Translations under genes and position numbers: made by a program
Source of the DNA: Dendrophyllia cribrosa
Taxonomy: Eukaryota > Cnidaria > Anthozoa > Scleractinia > Dendrophylliidae
NCBI GenBank assembly: GCA_024195265.1
Contig: JAJLRJ010000005.1
Coordinates: 28,106,473-28,170,472 of the forward strand
Direction of reading: 5' to 3'
DNA length: 64,000 nucleotides
Notes under the pieces: model-generated
Seen by the model: only the letters and a program-made list of their open reading frames with translations
The model's database searches: none
What the model was told of the DNA's origin: nothing
Shown: positions 35,030-48,330 of the stretch, piece by piece
Numbering within the stretch: position 1 is the first letter of the stretch
Layout: each line of letters starts with the position of its first letter

Positions 35030-35160
35030 AAACCTGGGCCATATTGGTTGGAAGCTTTGGGGTCAAATGGGTGCTGGTCATGAGGATTGGGGTTAACCCT
35101 GTGATGGACTAGTATCCCATCTGGAGGGAGTGGAAATACCCCCACAATACAAAACATGTA
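35030..35160. repeat. Dispersed repeat fragment (GTAACCCTGNGATGGACTAG type)
   Basis: Contains TTAACCCTGTGATGGACTAG and a following TCCCATCTGGAGGGAGT. A related AGTAACCCTGCGATGGACTA fragment lies at about 61195-61220. It probably derives from a retrotransposon tail. Confidence 0.5.
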
Positions 35161-35437
35161 CATGTATGTAGGGTTGAACCTCTCTCAAGCGACCACTTGA
35201 CCTAGCCTCTGTCACAGGCAACTCAAAAGGAAAAACTGGGAGAAAGTTGGGAGGAACCTGTCTGCCTGAGAAGAGCATCCCTGCAGGGGTGTTCGCCCTG
35301 CAGAATTGTCTCTGCAGGGATGTCCGAGAGAGAGTTGACTTACAATCAATGTTTCGCATTATTTTATGGTGTTTAGCTCAGAGACCTATTTTTTTTCCTG
35401 AGAGACAACATTCATTATCCTACCGATGAAAGGACCT

Positions 35438-35464
35438 CCCCCCCCCCCCCCCCCCCCCCCCCCC
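35438..35464. repeat. C27 homopolymer
   Basis: Run of 27 C residues in BRCA2 intron 3. Confidence 0.97.
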
Positions 35465-35721
35465 AAGGAAAAGCCTCATGACATTTCAGTCCAGGCATTA
35501 TTTTCTAAAGTTTACATGTACAGCATTGTTGGTTCCATGTAGTGTGCAAATGACGATTATGTGACTTCTATAGTACAGAATATGTCCTCTTATTAAGACT
35601 GACATAAAACACCCGTTATAATAGCTCAAAATATTTGTGATTTATCTGTCTTCTTGGTGAAAAGGCTTCTGGATTTCATAATATTATTCATAATTACATA
35701 TACAAACATGTTAGACAAATC

Positions 35722-35960
35722 CTCTCATATAATCTTTGTAATTATCACTTCTATTAAAGGGACACTTCTATTAAGGGGTCCCGGACTGGACGACAAAACT
35801 CTCATATAATCTTTGTAATTATCACCTCTATTAAAGGGACACCTCTATTAAGGGGACACTTCTCCTGGTCCCGAACGACACAACGCTCATATAATCTTTG
35901 TAATTATTACCTCTATTAAAGGGACACTTATCCAGGTCCTGATGGTGTCCCCTTCCACTG
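35722..35960. repeat. Three-copy tandem repeat, about 80 bp
   Basis: CTCATATAATCTTTGTAATT starts at 35724, 35801 and 35886. Each is followed by TATTAAAGGGACAC. Confidence 0.9.
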
Positions 35961-37823
35961 TATAAATAGACAAAGAACAACTCTGCTTCTCATATTGAGC
36001 TTTCGTTTTAGGAACTTTATTCTGGCGAAAAGCTGTGGCGCGTCCAATTGTATAAGAGATCTGGTTTATTTTCGCTGCATTTTTATATCATAAATTTGAC
36101 GACGGTATCGTTGGCAGCGTTTTGTCATAATCGGACCAAAATGCTGCCGCTACTGTAAGTGAAATATAAATTCCGTGCAGAACTACGTATAAAAAGAGCT
36201 CCTTATATCCTTTTATCCGTATTCGCGCATTAGGATTAGCATGGGAGGATGGTGCAACTGGGAATTGACGATAACAGTTCTATTATTTTGGCGAAAAGCC
36301 GCGGCGCGTCAAACAAGATAGCATATCTGATGATTTACACTGAATTTGAATTTGATTATTATTTTTTGCGACGGTATCGTTGGTAGTTTTTTTCAATAAT
36401 GCCCGTCGTTTTGAAAAAACATAAATACTGGTACAAAAGTTAGTTTATGTAAGCAGATAGTTATATCCGTGTAGAGCTAAGTATAAACGATTGTGCGTGT
36501 GCCTTATGGAAAACTTCTAACATTGGTCATAAGATTCATTTGTAATCCGCCTTAATCTTTTCCTGTCTTATCCTCCTTCATTTCGTTAGATTTTGGTTCA
36601 TTCCTTTTTTTTTTTGTCGTTTTTGGGCTTTACCAAACCAAAAACCAAAAATAGATAAAAGTCTATACATTGATTGTAAATGGTATGACCATTATACTCG
36701 TACAAACAATTTCACCACCTAGTTGGGACACGAAAGACATAAGACGTGTACGTGTACCTGCGTGTTCCAGGATTTTTCTAATTTACATACAGAAATTATT
36801 CATTCATTGTAAATGAAGAGCTTTAATCTTTTATTCTGGGTGAACAAGAGTACTTGTTATACATGTTATTGCTTCTAGTTACTTGGCATTTTTATCACGC
36901 GGCCGATTCGTTGTATCTAATAAGGCCGAAGTTGAAGGAAACTATATTGCGAAGGAAATCTTCACGACTTAAAGTATTGTTGATATATTTTCATTTGCAA
37001 TTGGAAGTGAGTTTACGCGTTAATGAAAAATAGTCGTATTGTTTACAGTATTAAAAGATTTCACCTTTCTGAAATAAGCATACGTGTCAATAAAACTTTT
37101 TACGTTTTGCTTCTCACATGCGGCTTTTTTTCTTTTTTCCTTGAGTCACCGCTGTTGTGTTTAGTTTATTCTAAAACGCATTTTCGAGAGGGTTGATTAA
37201 TTGTAATTAAACCTTTCCCTAAAAAAAACATCCTTTGAAAAATGTTATCAATTATAAGGAGAAATCACCCTTGTATAATCTACTTTTTTACTTTAATTAT
37301 TTCATATGGCTTTCGTATTTTGTAAAGCTTCTCGTTTTTGTTAGAAATGAAAGAAACTGAGTGCCTTTGAAACTAAATTTTCTGTGAGAGTAGTGCTTAT
37401 CAACTTGTGCTTATGAGGCATTCATTATAGTCCAATATATTTTCAGGTAATGTTCAATCTCTGCAGGGATCTAAACGGCCGTTTTTATCCGGTGTTTATA
37501 GCCTCTGAGAGTTTTCAGGTGTAACAAATAACCTTAACACAACTCCTAACATGCGGTTTAGTTTTCAGAAGTAGTAGTTTGATATGTTTATACAAGTGTA
37601 TATAGTGATGACAGACTTACCTTAATGCAAACTGTGCAGCTACAGTTAGCTTACATGAAATCAGTATTAAGTTCTGCCTTGTCAACAATTAAAAACCATG
37701 TAGTTCCAAAAACAACAGAGCAGAATTGTAGCGAGGTGTCACGCTGGCTTTGTTGCTTGTATCTGAACGCGGAAATCAGATGAAGAAGGTAAACCTTTAC
37801 GCCTTTCTCTCTTCCCTCACCAG
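35961..37823. other. BRCA2 intron 3, remainder
   Basis: AT-rich. One local duplication: TGGCGAAAAGCYGYGGCGCGTC at about 36023 and 36290, each followed by GACGGTATCGTTGG. No exon seen. Confidence 0.5.
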
Positions 37824-37938
37824 GGCCAACGGAGAACTTCGCTTTCGTGTCTTTTAGCGGGAGGTGATGATGATGAGGTTACGGAGTGGTCCGATTCGAT
37901 GGCTACCCCACCGCTCAAGATCACAACAGCAGCTGCAG
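37824..37938 (+). CDS. BRCA2: BRCA2 exon 4 (W-S-x-S-x-ATPP box)
   Basis: Acceptor CCCTCACCAG, donor GCTGCAG-GTAGGA. It encodes GGDDDEVTEWSDSMATPPLK, which aligns with human DPDMSWSSSLATPPTL. Phase 0 in, 1 out. Confidence 0.85.
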
Positions 37939-38924
37939 GTAGGAGAAATTCTTTTGAAGTGCTAATGATCCCGATATAAATTCAACCTGCCATTAGCCGA
38001 AGACTAAACTGTTAAAAACACCACCAGCCACCAGCAAGCGGACACTTTGTGCATGCAAAGTTATGCTCAGTTTGCTTATCTGTGGTTTGGAACCATATAT
38101 TTTTTTTAACTATCATCGCAGTAATTCCTCTATGCACGCACTCGGTTATCTCACGGACTAATAAAGTAAGAATTTTCAAATTTTTACACCTTGTTTATAC
38201 ACCCATTGAGGTGTTTGTGCTGAGCTGTTTTACCCCCGTAGTGATAATTGCTTTTCTGGAGTCTTCTTAACCGGAAAATAAAAATGCATATTTTGTTTTC
38301 CTCTCGAAGCTTGTCTTCAACTGTGAGATCATTAATTATGGATAATTCAACGACATAACGGACGATTATCCAACTCACATAAGAATTTTAATGATTACGA
38401 AAAGGAAAATAAAGAAAATCTAAAAGCCTTCTTTTGTCACGTTTCCTTTTTTCTCTCGACACAATGCAAAGTTTTTTAAGTTTCACGTTTCTTGTCTAAT
38501 TTTCGACCAATTATTGAAATTAAGTACTTGTGCCAATTTGCACATCTTGCGGCGGACACCAATAGAAACTTGTGGCCATTATGTGTTTCGAGCCATGTAT
38601 TATTGATGTTTTTTCGTCGAAGCTTTTAACGGCTTTTTAAGAGCACGACAAAAAGCATAATTTATTGAGGTTTCTGTTAAACAAAGATGACCGCGATCAG
38701 TTTATAAAAGTATAGGTTTGTCTTTTATTTCACCCCGGGGCATAAGGATTCTAAAGTGAACCCTTTGCCTCCCCGTATTTTAAAAGTAAACAGTTTACAT
38801 TTTAATCGCCTAGAAATATCCGCTAAAAACATTTGAAAAGCGATCACGTCTACCAACGAGGTGTAATGCTTAATAGCTTTTTTTTAAAACTTCAGGATTT
38901 TATCCACGGTCATTAAAATTAAAA
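37939..38924. other. BRCA2 intron 4, first part
   Basis: AT-rich, no exon or repeat unit recognised. Confidence 0.45.
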
Positions 38925-39700
38925 CTTCATCATACAGAATAATAAACGGTAACGCGGGAAAGTTTCACACTTAAAGATTTCATCCACAGTCTCAAACGTT
39001 AGAACCACCCTGTACAGTATAATATACAGTACCACTGGAAAGTGCTGCTCAATAGCTTTCACTTGAATGGTCACACTTTAGGATTTCATCCACAGACTCA
39101 AAAGTTAGAACCACCCTGTACAGTATAATATACAGTACCACTGGAAAGTACTGCTCAATAGCTTTCATTTGAATGGTCACACTTTAGGATTTCATCCACA
39201 GACTCAAAAGTTAGAACCACCCTGTACAGTATAATAAACAGCACCACAGGAAAGCACGGCTCACTAGCTTTCATTTGAATGGTCACACTTTAGGATTTCA
39301 TCCACAGACTCAAACGTTAGAGCCACCCTGTACAGTGTAATAAACAGTACCACAGGAAAGCACGGCTCAATAGCTTTCATTTGAATGGTCACACTTTAGG
39401 ATTTCATCCACAGAATGGTCACACTTTAGGATGTTGTCCACGGTTCAAAAATAGACTGACTTTTAACAGCACAACGTGAATGAACGGCACCACAGGAAAG
39501 TATTGCTCACTGTCAATGGCTTTCATTTCAGTTGCATATATTATTTTCGGCAACATTTTACAGTCACAGAATCAAAAGCCACCTTTACAGCAAAATAAAC
39601 AGTAGCACTGAAAGTTACTTCTAAGTTGCTTTTATTTAAATATTTTCACACTTAAGAATTTCCTCCATAGACTCAAAAGTGAGTAAGACCTTCATAACAA
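38925..39700. repeat. 106-bp minisatellite array, intron 4 of BRCA2
   Basis: GGTCACACTTTAGGATTTCA starts at 39069, 39175, 39281 and 39387, an exact 106-bp period. More diverged units flank on both sides. Same family as 32995-33445. Confidence 0.93.
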
Positions 39701-41493
39701 AGTACAACACGATAGACATACTCGACTCACAGACTCGAAAGCGTAAGAACCACAGAGAAATAATGCTCAATCAGCTTTCATAAGCGTGTGATGGTGCGTA
39801 TATTAGAATTTCTACCGTAGACTCCGAATTAAGAATCTTGTTAAAGGACGTAGACTGGGTTAATTAACTATCTAGATATCCTAAACCTATTGGTACTGGT
39901 AGTAACAGAATTTCCGTCATAGCGGTCGGGTTTAGTCCAGTAAACGAGGTATCGCGAATAGCCTTAATAGGAAAATAAAGTTTGCAGGCTTTCCCCTTAC
40001 TGAAATCGCTGGACAATTTTCCCCTGGAAGGGCAGGTTAATTCCCCTGATTATGGTATCACCCCTGTATCTGTTGGGAATGTATGTTGAGGAGGCAGGGG
40101 AGATATTTCTAGAGGTCTAGTTTGATGGGAAAATAGCCTTGTTTCCGAAAAAGTGCAGGGTAGGGGAGCCCCAGAATATCGATATCGAGTATTTTTTGGT
40201 CTTCCTTTAATGGTACAAGTAATTGAAAAGTTCCGTTTCGCGCATTTGCCACCATCATCATGTAACGCCGTGTTCCTATCATTTGGATCAACCCGGCAGT
40301 AATTTTCCTTGAAAATCGCATTTTAGTTCATATGGCTGTCGGAATCTTTTTTTATTGTGTGACCTCAGAATCAATCTTCGAGTTAAGTTCTAGTTACAAG
40401 TAAATATAACATTAATTAAGGCGATAAAAGCTAAAAAGGTGATTTTAAAGTTTGAAACCATAAACTGATGAACAGAAGATGTTTAATACTGGAGACGTTT
40501 TAGACTGACTGCGAAAGATACCCCTAGGGTACCCCTAGGGTACCCCAGCAAACAATACCTTTGGGGTATTCCCTTCGAAAGGTACACCAGCTACCTTTGA
40601 CTTTGTCATGTTTATGTTCGGCACTCAACCCGCCATTAGACAGTTATGGAAGTGGCGCTATCAGAAAATAAGACTAGAGACGTTTTAGACGGACTGCGAA
40701 ATATACCCCTAGGGTATTTTTTAGGTATCCCCTTTGAAAGATGCACAGCTACCGTTGACTTTGTCCTTGTTTACATTGTATGTTCGGCACTCAACTTGCT
40801 ATTAGATAATTAAAAAAGTGAATTATTATTATTGATATTTTTATTACGCTCATAATAAGAGGCGATGGTTGTAAAGCGCGACAAATGTTTTGTTGCATGT
40901 TTTTCGTAGCTATTTTAGCTGTGACAGTGCGCGAGCCATATGAGGTTTGTATTGAGGTGGCTCAACTGGTTTTTTTGGCAACATAACATCCCAACTTTGA
41001 ACGGCTGATACTTCACTTTCTGAGCTCGGTCAGGCAAGCTGCTTCACACATAATATACTAGAGATGAAATGAAATTTTCAAAAAAGTAGATTTGATTTGA
41101 CATCGGTGTTACCATAACAACGATCTGGCAACATCATGATTTTTGCATATTAGTAATTTTCTCAACATCTAGACCTAAACTTTTAAAACGACTGTATGCC
41201 GCTTATAGTCTAGATGTAAGTCTTCAAGACTGCAAAAATTGGGTTGAATATTTTTCATCAAAAAATTAAAAATTCACATTACTTTCTGTTAATTCGTCGA
41301 TGCCAGCGTTTTCCAGACAAATTGAAACAATATTTTCACCATATATTATTCATGTGCCATAAAACTATATTCCTTGAAGGTTTCATCCTGTTTATTTCAC
41401 TAGATTTCAGTTGATGTGATCAAAAGCAATGTCTTAAATATGTTTATTTTACTCACAAAAGTAACACTAAAAAGCGTTTATTTAAAAATTATT
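39701..41493. other. BRCA2 intron 4, middle
   Basis: One duplication of about 182 bp period: GACGTTTTAGACNGACTGCG with ATACCCCTAGGGTA near 40495 and 40678. No exon recognised. Confidence 0.5.
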
Positions 41494-42376
41494 GTAGAGT
41501 TCCGATAGTAGCGACCCTCGTTGCTTTCGGAAATAGCAGCCTTTGGGGGTCGTTACGTTCGGGGGGTCGTTACTTTCGGGGAACAAAAATCGTTTACAAA
41601 TAAAGCTGGCGCGAGCTTTATTTTTTCCGAAATAAAAAATGAACAACATCAAATTAAAAAAAAAAACCATTTTATTTGCATTCCATATGTATAGATTGTG
41701 TATAGATTGTGTTTTATTTTATTCACAAAAGTAACACTTTGTTAAGGAAGCGTTTATTTCGTAACGACCCCCAAAGGCTGCTATTTCCGAAAGTAACGAG
41801 GGTCGCTACTATCGGAACTCTACGATAATTTTTAAATGAACGCTTTTTAGTGTTACTTTCGGGGAACAAAAATCGTTTACAAATAAAGCTGGCGCGAGCT
41901 TTATTTTTTCCGAAATAAAAAATGAACAACATCAAATTAAAAAAAGAACAACATTTTATTTTCATTCCATATGTATAGATTGTGTTTCATAAGAAGAAGG
42001 TAACAATGATAAATACAACAATAGAGGTTTTGCACGGCCGCCATGTTGCATGGCAGGAACAATAGATTATTTTCCCTATGGAAAAGAATGTTCTTTCTAA
42101 TGCAAAACATTTTCATTGTTCCTGCCATGCAACATGGCTGCCGTGCAAAACCTCTATAATAAAATAAATCGATATCAACACCAATAAACAAATGGGTGGG
42201 CTCCGGATCTTCACTATTGCGTTATGTGAATATGTTATGTGAATGTAGGTCGCTACTTTCGGGGGTTCGCTTTTTTCTGGGGGTCGCTACTTTCGGGGGT
42301 CGCTACTTTCGGGATTCACTAGCGGCCACAAACAATTGACGTTACTTTCGGGGGGTCGTTACTATCGGAACTCTGC
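41494..42376. mobile_element. DNA element with GTAGAGTTCCGATAGTAGCG ends
   Basis: The left end GTAGAGTTCCGATAGTAGCG is inverted at the right end (GTTACTATCGGAACTCTGC). The interior has internally duplicated and inverted blocks (GGTCGTTACTTTCGG, AATAAAGCTGGCGCGAGCTT) and a nested hairpin at 42021-42157. No transposase. Confidence 0.8.
42021..42157. mobile_element. Hairpin MITE nested in 41494-42376
   Basis: ATAGAGGTTTTGCACGGC and CATGTTGCATGGCAGGAACA are mirrored by TGTTCCTGCCATGCAACATG and GCCGTGCAAAACCTCTAT: about 42-bp arms with one or two mismatches. Confidence 0.92.
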
Positions 42377-42696
42377 GGTAGTCGATGCATTTTTTTTTAA
42401 ATCTTCTGATCTAAAGTTTAACATGTAATGCATAGGGAAGTATAGGGAACTTTTGAATTCGTCTTCCAAGGTTTCATTGCCGTATTATTTGTACATTCTA
42501 CATATTTGTGCGTTTTTGAAACAACACGTTTGCCATGCTGCTTGCTACGTTTCGCTGATGCCAAAGCGATCGTGAAAATTCTTTTGATAGCACAATGGCA
42601 ATTATAAACATAAGGCTGCGGCCACGCACGTGTAACACGTTAAAATGCGAGTGAGTTTGTGTTGAAGGAATGGCAAACTTGTTGATTAAAAAGCCC

Positions 42697-42798
<102 letters not shown>

Positions 42799-42908
42799 AC
42801 TGGAGCCGCCACTGCAAACTGTGCCTTAATTAACTATGTTTTGAATTTTGGTTGTGTTTTAAAAAGCGACGGTATTATAGAAAAGCTATTAAAGATTCCG
42901 TTATAGCT

Positions 42909-43072
42909 CAGGCGTTCAGGTAGTAGGAAGGGCGTGAAGGAGCGGCGCGCGAATGAGCGGGGAGAATGACGAGGGGAGACTGGGTGCGCGCCCCCTCTCC
43001 CTCAGATCCCTCTCTTTTTATCCACTCGCATCGCAATTTTCCTTCGCGCCCTCCACACTATCTGAACACCTG
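42909..43072. mobile_element. Short inverted-repeat element
   Basis: CAGGCGTTCAGGTAGT at the left is mirrored by ACTATCTGAACACCTG at the right. GC-rich interior with GGGCGTGAAGG and CCTTCGCGCCC. Confidence 0.75.
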
Positions 43073-43782
43073 GAACAGGCTTAGATTCCATCGGTCAATT
43101 TATTGGCTTGTGTTCTGTGTATGACCAAATGCGGCATAATTCAATGCGGCACGGCTTTTCATCCTGATAAATTAACTTGTTGACATCTTTGCCCTTATTT
43201 TAAATTCGCTTCTTAAAACGTTTAAATAATTAACCTTATACAACGGCAAACTAAATTTAACATTGATTGGGTTCTGATAATGGTATCCATGTTTTTTTTT
43301 TTCATTATCAGATTTTTAAATCTTGTCTTGTCACCCTGCGATTACTACCGTTCTGTCGTGCCCAGACGAAAGCGCACACTTTTTAATAAGACTGGCCATG
43401 AAGAGTGCGTAAGGTGCATGCTGTGTGAATATTTCGACACTAATGAAATTTCAAAGCTCACTTATTTCTTGGTGAATTTACAATAAATCTTGCTATTTAA
43501 AGCAAAGACAATCGCATGTTCCAAGGCGGTGAAGTATAAAACACCCTCCGCGTAAGCTTTTGTAATTGAGCATTAAAATGTTTTCGGTTTTAGCGCTAAA
43601 ACCGTTCAGCAGCTCAGCTTTATCTTAATCGTCTTTTTGCACTGTTCAAAAAAAAATGTGCCGCCTTTTTTTAATTATTTATCGCGCGTAACCCTTTGAC
43701 AGGGATTAAATCGTTTGCTTGAACTGATTGTAGCAAACGTTTAAAATTGCCCCGGCGTTTCAAAGTTATTTATGATTGCAAT

Positions 43783-43967
43783 ATACACCACTTTCATAAT
43801 GGCGGCCGATTTATTTATTCTTTTATATGTATGTTAATTAGCCTCACCGGCCTCGTTTTAGAGTAAAAATTCTTTTGAATTTTGCACACGCCAACGAGGC
43901 CGGTGAGGCTAATTAACATACATATAAAAGAATAAATAAATCGGCCGCCATTATGAAAGTGGTGTAT
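43783..43967. mobile_element. Near-perfect hairpin MITE (ATGTTAATTAG family)
   Basis: ATACACCACTTTCATAATGG, then CGGCCGATTTATTTATTC and ATGTTAATTAGCCTCACCGG, all repeated in reverse complement on the right. Arms are about 75 bp. Related to 14064-14192. Confidence 0.93.
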
Positions 43968-44942
43968 GCCATCTTTGTAAATGTTTGTGTGTTGTGTTAT
44001 TTCACGGGCACCCATTTCATGAGCGTCTAGACAGCTATTTCAGTTAATGCTATTTTAATGTCGGCTCGAAGCTTCAAGCTCATACGACATGCCCGCAAAG
44101 TTAATACGTTGTAATCTTCTAAGTAATATTTTGGCTGTTCGCCGGACAGAGAAAACACACACAGACAAATGTTTATGGTATTTTTTTTTCATGGTATGGA
44201 AGTCAAAGCGGAAAAACTTACAACTACCCATACATGTAGGTCTCCTCGTCGCGATAGCTTGAGGCACAATTGAAATTGATTTAGATAAATGTTTTGTGTC
44301 TGCAAACAAATTTAGTAGGAGATAAGCTGCCCACAGTAAAAAAAAACACTGCATGCATCGAGAACGTCATTGCCGGAACGTACAAAGAGCCTTGTTTTGT
44401 GTTATACGAAAGTTTATCTTCTTAGGACAATTTTTTTTTCATATTTGTCGATTAAAACCACCGCCGGGCAATTTTATAGGCCCAAGAAAGAATGATCGCT
44501 TCGAGATTTAAAGTAAGAACTCGATAATAAACGCGCGGACAAAGTTTGAAAACGGTCTACGGTAAAGCTTTCTCGGTGGTGCGTTCATATTCATCTTGCG
44601 TAAAAAATCATTTATCGTTTGATTTGTTAACACTGTTTTCTTTTTTCTGGAGATTGGTTTTAGCTGATAAATAGGACGAATAAACCAAATATGTCACGCA
44701 TTAGTTTTTTTTTAATTTTCTGTTACCAACTAAACAAACCACGCCGGCTGTTGGGAGAACACGAGGGAAATTTTGTACACGCAAGTAGAGGGAAGGTGAT
44801 TTCTAGTGTTTAAAGCATTGGATTTTTACAATGGTTAGAATTTTTATGACATTCGCCTCTGCGGCTGACTAATAGCGACGACTATAGAGATATTGATGGC
44901 TGTTAGGGCTTTCCAATGCGCATGTGTATGATGCTTCACTGC

Positions 44943-45154
44943 CATTCGCCACCCCAGAAACTTCGAGGAGACTGAGCACTAGGCACTAGGGTTTCTGGGA
45001 TCGTTTGGGTAATCAGCGTTGATTATGACAGGTTGATGGTTTCCAAAGGCAACCATTAACCAATCATAGCTCATATTGGTTACCCAAACGATCCCAGAAA
45101 TCTTAGTGCCGAAAGCTAGTGCTCAGTCTCCCCACAGTTTCTGAAGTGGCGAAT
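44943..45154. mobile_element. Hairpin MITE
   Basis: ATTCGCCACCCCAGAAACTT and GTTTCTGGGATCGTTTGGGT at the left are mirrored by ACCCAAACGATCCCAGAAAT and AGTTTCTGAAGTGGCGAAT at the right. Confidence 0.88.
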
Positions 45155-45675
45155 AGTAGGACCTGGTGGAAATGATGAAAATTTTCAAACAGCGCTAAGT
45201 TTAATTTTTTTTAACTTGTCATCACTTCCACTGAAGAAGGCTAGAGTTATATATAGTCTGGATTTGTAGAGTATATATTTGAGATTTAAATAACAGAATT
45301 TTTAACCAGAGTAACGTTTTTATTTAACTTATTATAGCTTTGTATCTGGTTTTGTCGCTTTTAAAATTGTCTTAATATTCGGTTTACCCTTTTATTTAAC
45401 AATGTCTGAAATAAAACCTTTGTACCCAGGGATTACAATAGGCAACTATTGATAATTCGCTTATTCTCCAATTTGACGTTTAACACTTACAATAGATACT
45501 TAAAATTTAACGGAAAAAGTGGTTAACAAATAATCCCGCATTTCAAAAAACTGGGCTCATTTAGTGAGACTGAAAGCCAAAAAAGGATAAAACAGAGTAA
45601 ACGCAAGCGAATACGAAGCTGGCAGCTGTGGGGCGGAGACATTCGCAGGCTAACTTGGAATGTTTTTACTTACAG

Positions 45676-45746
45676 ATGAATCTGATGGCCAACAAAAAAC
45701 AGTGGAGGAATCAACCGCGGAGGAAGAAGGCCAACCGTCGTGTAAG
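45676..45746 (+). CDS. BRCA2: BRCA2 exon 5 (small, acidic)
   Basis: Acceptor TTTACTTACAG, donor TGTAAG-GTAGGA. It encodes DESDGQQKTVEESTAEEEGQ and PSCK. It has no strong human match but is supported by both splice sites and by phase (1 in, 0 out), which link exon 4 to exon 6. Confidence 0.6.
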
Positions 45747-46024
45747 GTAGGATAAATTTGCATTAGTTGACATTTTCCCTGTTACATTTTCTTGCACATT
45801 TTACTAACCACATTCTTCATCGAATTTTACGCACAAGATTTAAGATTTTTACTGCAACAGGCTAACATCCCATCCAAGGGGAGTAACACTGCTGCTTGTC
45901 TTTTCTTCATCTTGAAACCAGCCTTATTAGCCGCTAGGCTCGAAGAGAGACTACCAATAGGTACATCACCGTACATGGACTGAACTACCGAACCGCGTTT
46001 TTTGGGACACATGTGTGGCCACTC

Positions 46025-46052
46025 CAAAAACAACAACAACAACAACAACAAC
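46025..46052. repeat. (CAA)n microsatellite
   Basis: About nine CAA triplets in BRCA2 intron 5. Confidence 0.92.
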
Positions 46053-46508
46053 AGGATACCCAGATATCTTGCACATAATCTTCTGATGATAAATAGTGTA
46101 GTCAAAATCTCTCCTTTGAATATGTTGAGTTCTCTTTTCATAATTATATGTTATTCCCGTTGGCACTGTAAATGACAACTGTTTTAGCCCATGGTAATGA
46201 TTATAATTTCATGATAAGCAGAATATTATATCCACAAAACGCTTTCTTTGTCATGCCGTGTGACGAAGGGCAAGCGCTTGAACCGTCAGTTTTGGAATCT
46301 GTCTACGGTGATCAATTTATCTTATCAACTCAGTCGATAAATTCAAATTATCGTGTTTCACTCGCACACCGACGAAACGCCACATCAGTTTCTTTACTGA
46401 GAAACTAACCCCATTAATCGGTATTGATGATTGTCTTTTTTCTCAAATTGTAGCTGCTTTTTACTGTCTTTTTACTGTTAGGAGAAAGTTAACGTTGATT
46501 GTTCATAG

Positions 46509-47256
46509 GATGGATATATTTTGCAGCGTATTGCCCGAGTCCTGTTCTCTGGTAGTACCACTAATCGATCCATGGAACCCTTGGAGTTGTCCTTAGACGA
46601 TGTCGTTTCAGACCACCAGCCTTTAGATGCTATGGATACAAAGGACACAGTGTACAACACAGTTCAAAAAGCCGAGACAGCAAATGACTCATGCATAGTG
46701 GAGAAATTCATACTCGAGTATTCTTGTCGTGATGACCCAACTTGTCGGGACCAAGATCGCTCTGAAATTCTTGAAGAATCTTTGGTAGCTTCTCCGACCG
46801 TGAATAATCCCTGCGTGTCTGATGCAGACCTTGAAAACATATCCAAGATGCAGTATTCTGAACCATCGTTAAGTTCAAACCCGTTACAATTTCCGCACAC
46901 CTTTCATTCACCGTCTACTCGGACTCCTCTTAAAGCTCTTGCACAGTCCACACCCAAACCGGGCATTTCAAGCTCCCCCGGATTGAACGCAGTGCAAAAT
47001 GACCAAAGTATGCTTAACGATCCTGACATGAACCAAACTCGTGACACGCTAATTGACTCGCCCAACCTTTCCTGCCAGAAGGCACTAGCCCAGTCTGTGT
47101 GTGACGTTAGTTGTCACGAAACCGAAGTTAATTGCAATCTTGATGACTCAGAGGTTACGTTTGGCTCCCCGTCAAGGTCTTTTGAGGTGGCTATGGCGCG
47201 TGAAGCCGACAAGTTCTGTTGTGGAGTGGAAAGGGATTCTCGAACCTCAGGACTGG
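46509..47256 (+). CDS. BRCA2: BRCA2 exon 6
   Basis: Acceptor GTTCATAG, frame DGYILQRIARVLFSGS onward, Ser/Asp-rich and disordered with SPSTRTPLKALAQSTPKPG. The reading frame stays open to 47504, but the sequence after 47270 is a transposon, so the exon is ended at ACTGG-GTATGT (47256). That gives phase 1, exactly what the giant exon needs. It corresponds to the poorly conserved human region before the BRC repeats. Confidence 0.7.
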
Positions 47257-47269
47257 GTATGTTCAACAG

Positions 47270-47578
47270 TAGGGAGCTTAAGCAACCACGACGGCGACGC
47301 CAGCGAGAACGGCACAAAACAATAGGTTTAATGCCTCTGCGTGTGCGTTTTACATTTTGGTACATTTCTTTGCCGTTCCCTGCAAAACAACAACGTCAAA
47401 TAATCAAATTCCATTTGAACTGGAAAGCCATCTCTTCAAATTCAGCTCCTGGACAATCCGGTCACATTAGACAAACTAAACAAATCGGAACAACTGCAAA
47501 GTAGTTTAATATGGCGCGAATCCTTTTTTCAAGTGACGTTTTGCTTGGCGTTGCCGTCGTTGTTGCTTAAGCTTCCTA
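47270..47578. mobile_element. MITE 13 bp after the BRCA2 exon 6 donor
   Basis: TAGGGAGCTTAAGCAACCAC and its complement GTTGTTGCTTAAGCTTCCTA form the ends, with an inner GACGGCGACGCCA/TGGCGTTGCCGTC pair. A partial copy lies at 15440-15560. Confidence 0.9.
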
Positions 47579-48234
47579 GTATTATTCTTTGTTAGAGTAT
47601 GGGGCCAGACGTCATACGGTGAAACATCGCACGCTTATTTTACGATCGAGGAAGCCACTCGATTTAACATATCAAAACTTCAATGCGACATTTTCTTCAA
47701 CTTTTCATTCAACATGACTGTCTATACACTTTACGTAATCTAACATGGTGTTCGTAGAAAGGACGTATTGCTACAATTACGCAATGAGATTTTTGCGCCT
47801 AATGATGAAAGAGTAGACCCGACTCTACTTTAAAGTTTGTTGCGCGCGATGTTGCACGCAACAAATTCAGTGGTGGACACACGGTGAAATTTTAAAGTTG
47901 CGTGCGATATTTCATCATGTGTCTTGGCTTATAATTCTAAGTTACATGGGATAGTGTTAGTTACTCTAAACGTCGACACCGTTTTAGAGCGCGCGGGCGA
48001 TTATTAACGCAATGCTGTAAGTTTTTAAAGCTGATAAAAGGAAAAAAAAACTCGCAATGTGTTGCTAACGAGAAAATTGCGCTAAAAATCGTCCACGTGC
48101 CCATGTTACTCGGCATCAACTCTCCGCGCGAAAAATGGTCGTTGCGATTCGTCCCGTGTAACGTCGGTTTAAAGAATTGATAACAAAAATATCGTCTTAG
48201 TCATTCGAGACTCGTAAGCGAGGAGTGAGTTGCT

Positions 48235-48330
48235 GTGTTTCAGCCCCCCTCTCCTCCACCCCCTTCACTCCCCCCCCCCGTCCAACCCCCCCTGTCCAAC
48301 CCCCCCTAACCCCCCTTTTTTTCTGTCTTG
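48235..48330. repeat. C-rich tract
   Basis: CCCCCC runs separated by TCT, TCCA and GTCCAA. Low complexity, in BRCA2 intron 6. Confidence 0.85.

Noticed and set aside
38925..39700. Regular direct repeats resembling a CRISPR array
   Set aside because: The 106-bp period is continuous repeat without unique spacers, in a eukaryotic intron.
47257..47504. C-terminal 83 codons of the frame starting at 46509
   Set aside because: Sequence from 47270 on is a MITE with inverted ends. The donor at 47256 gives the right phase for exon 7.
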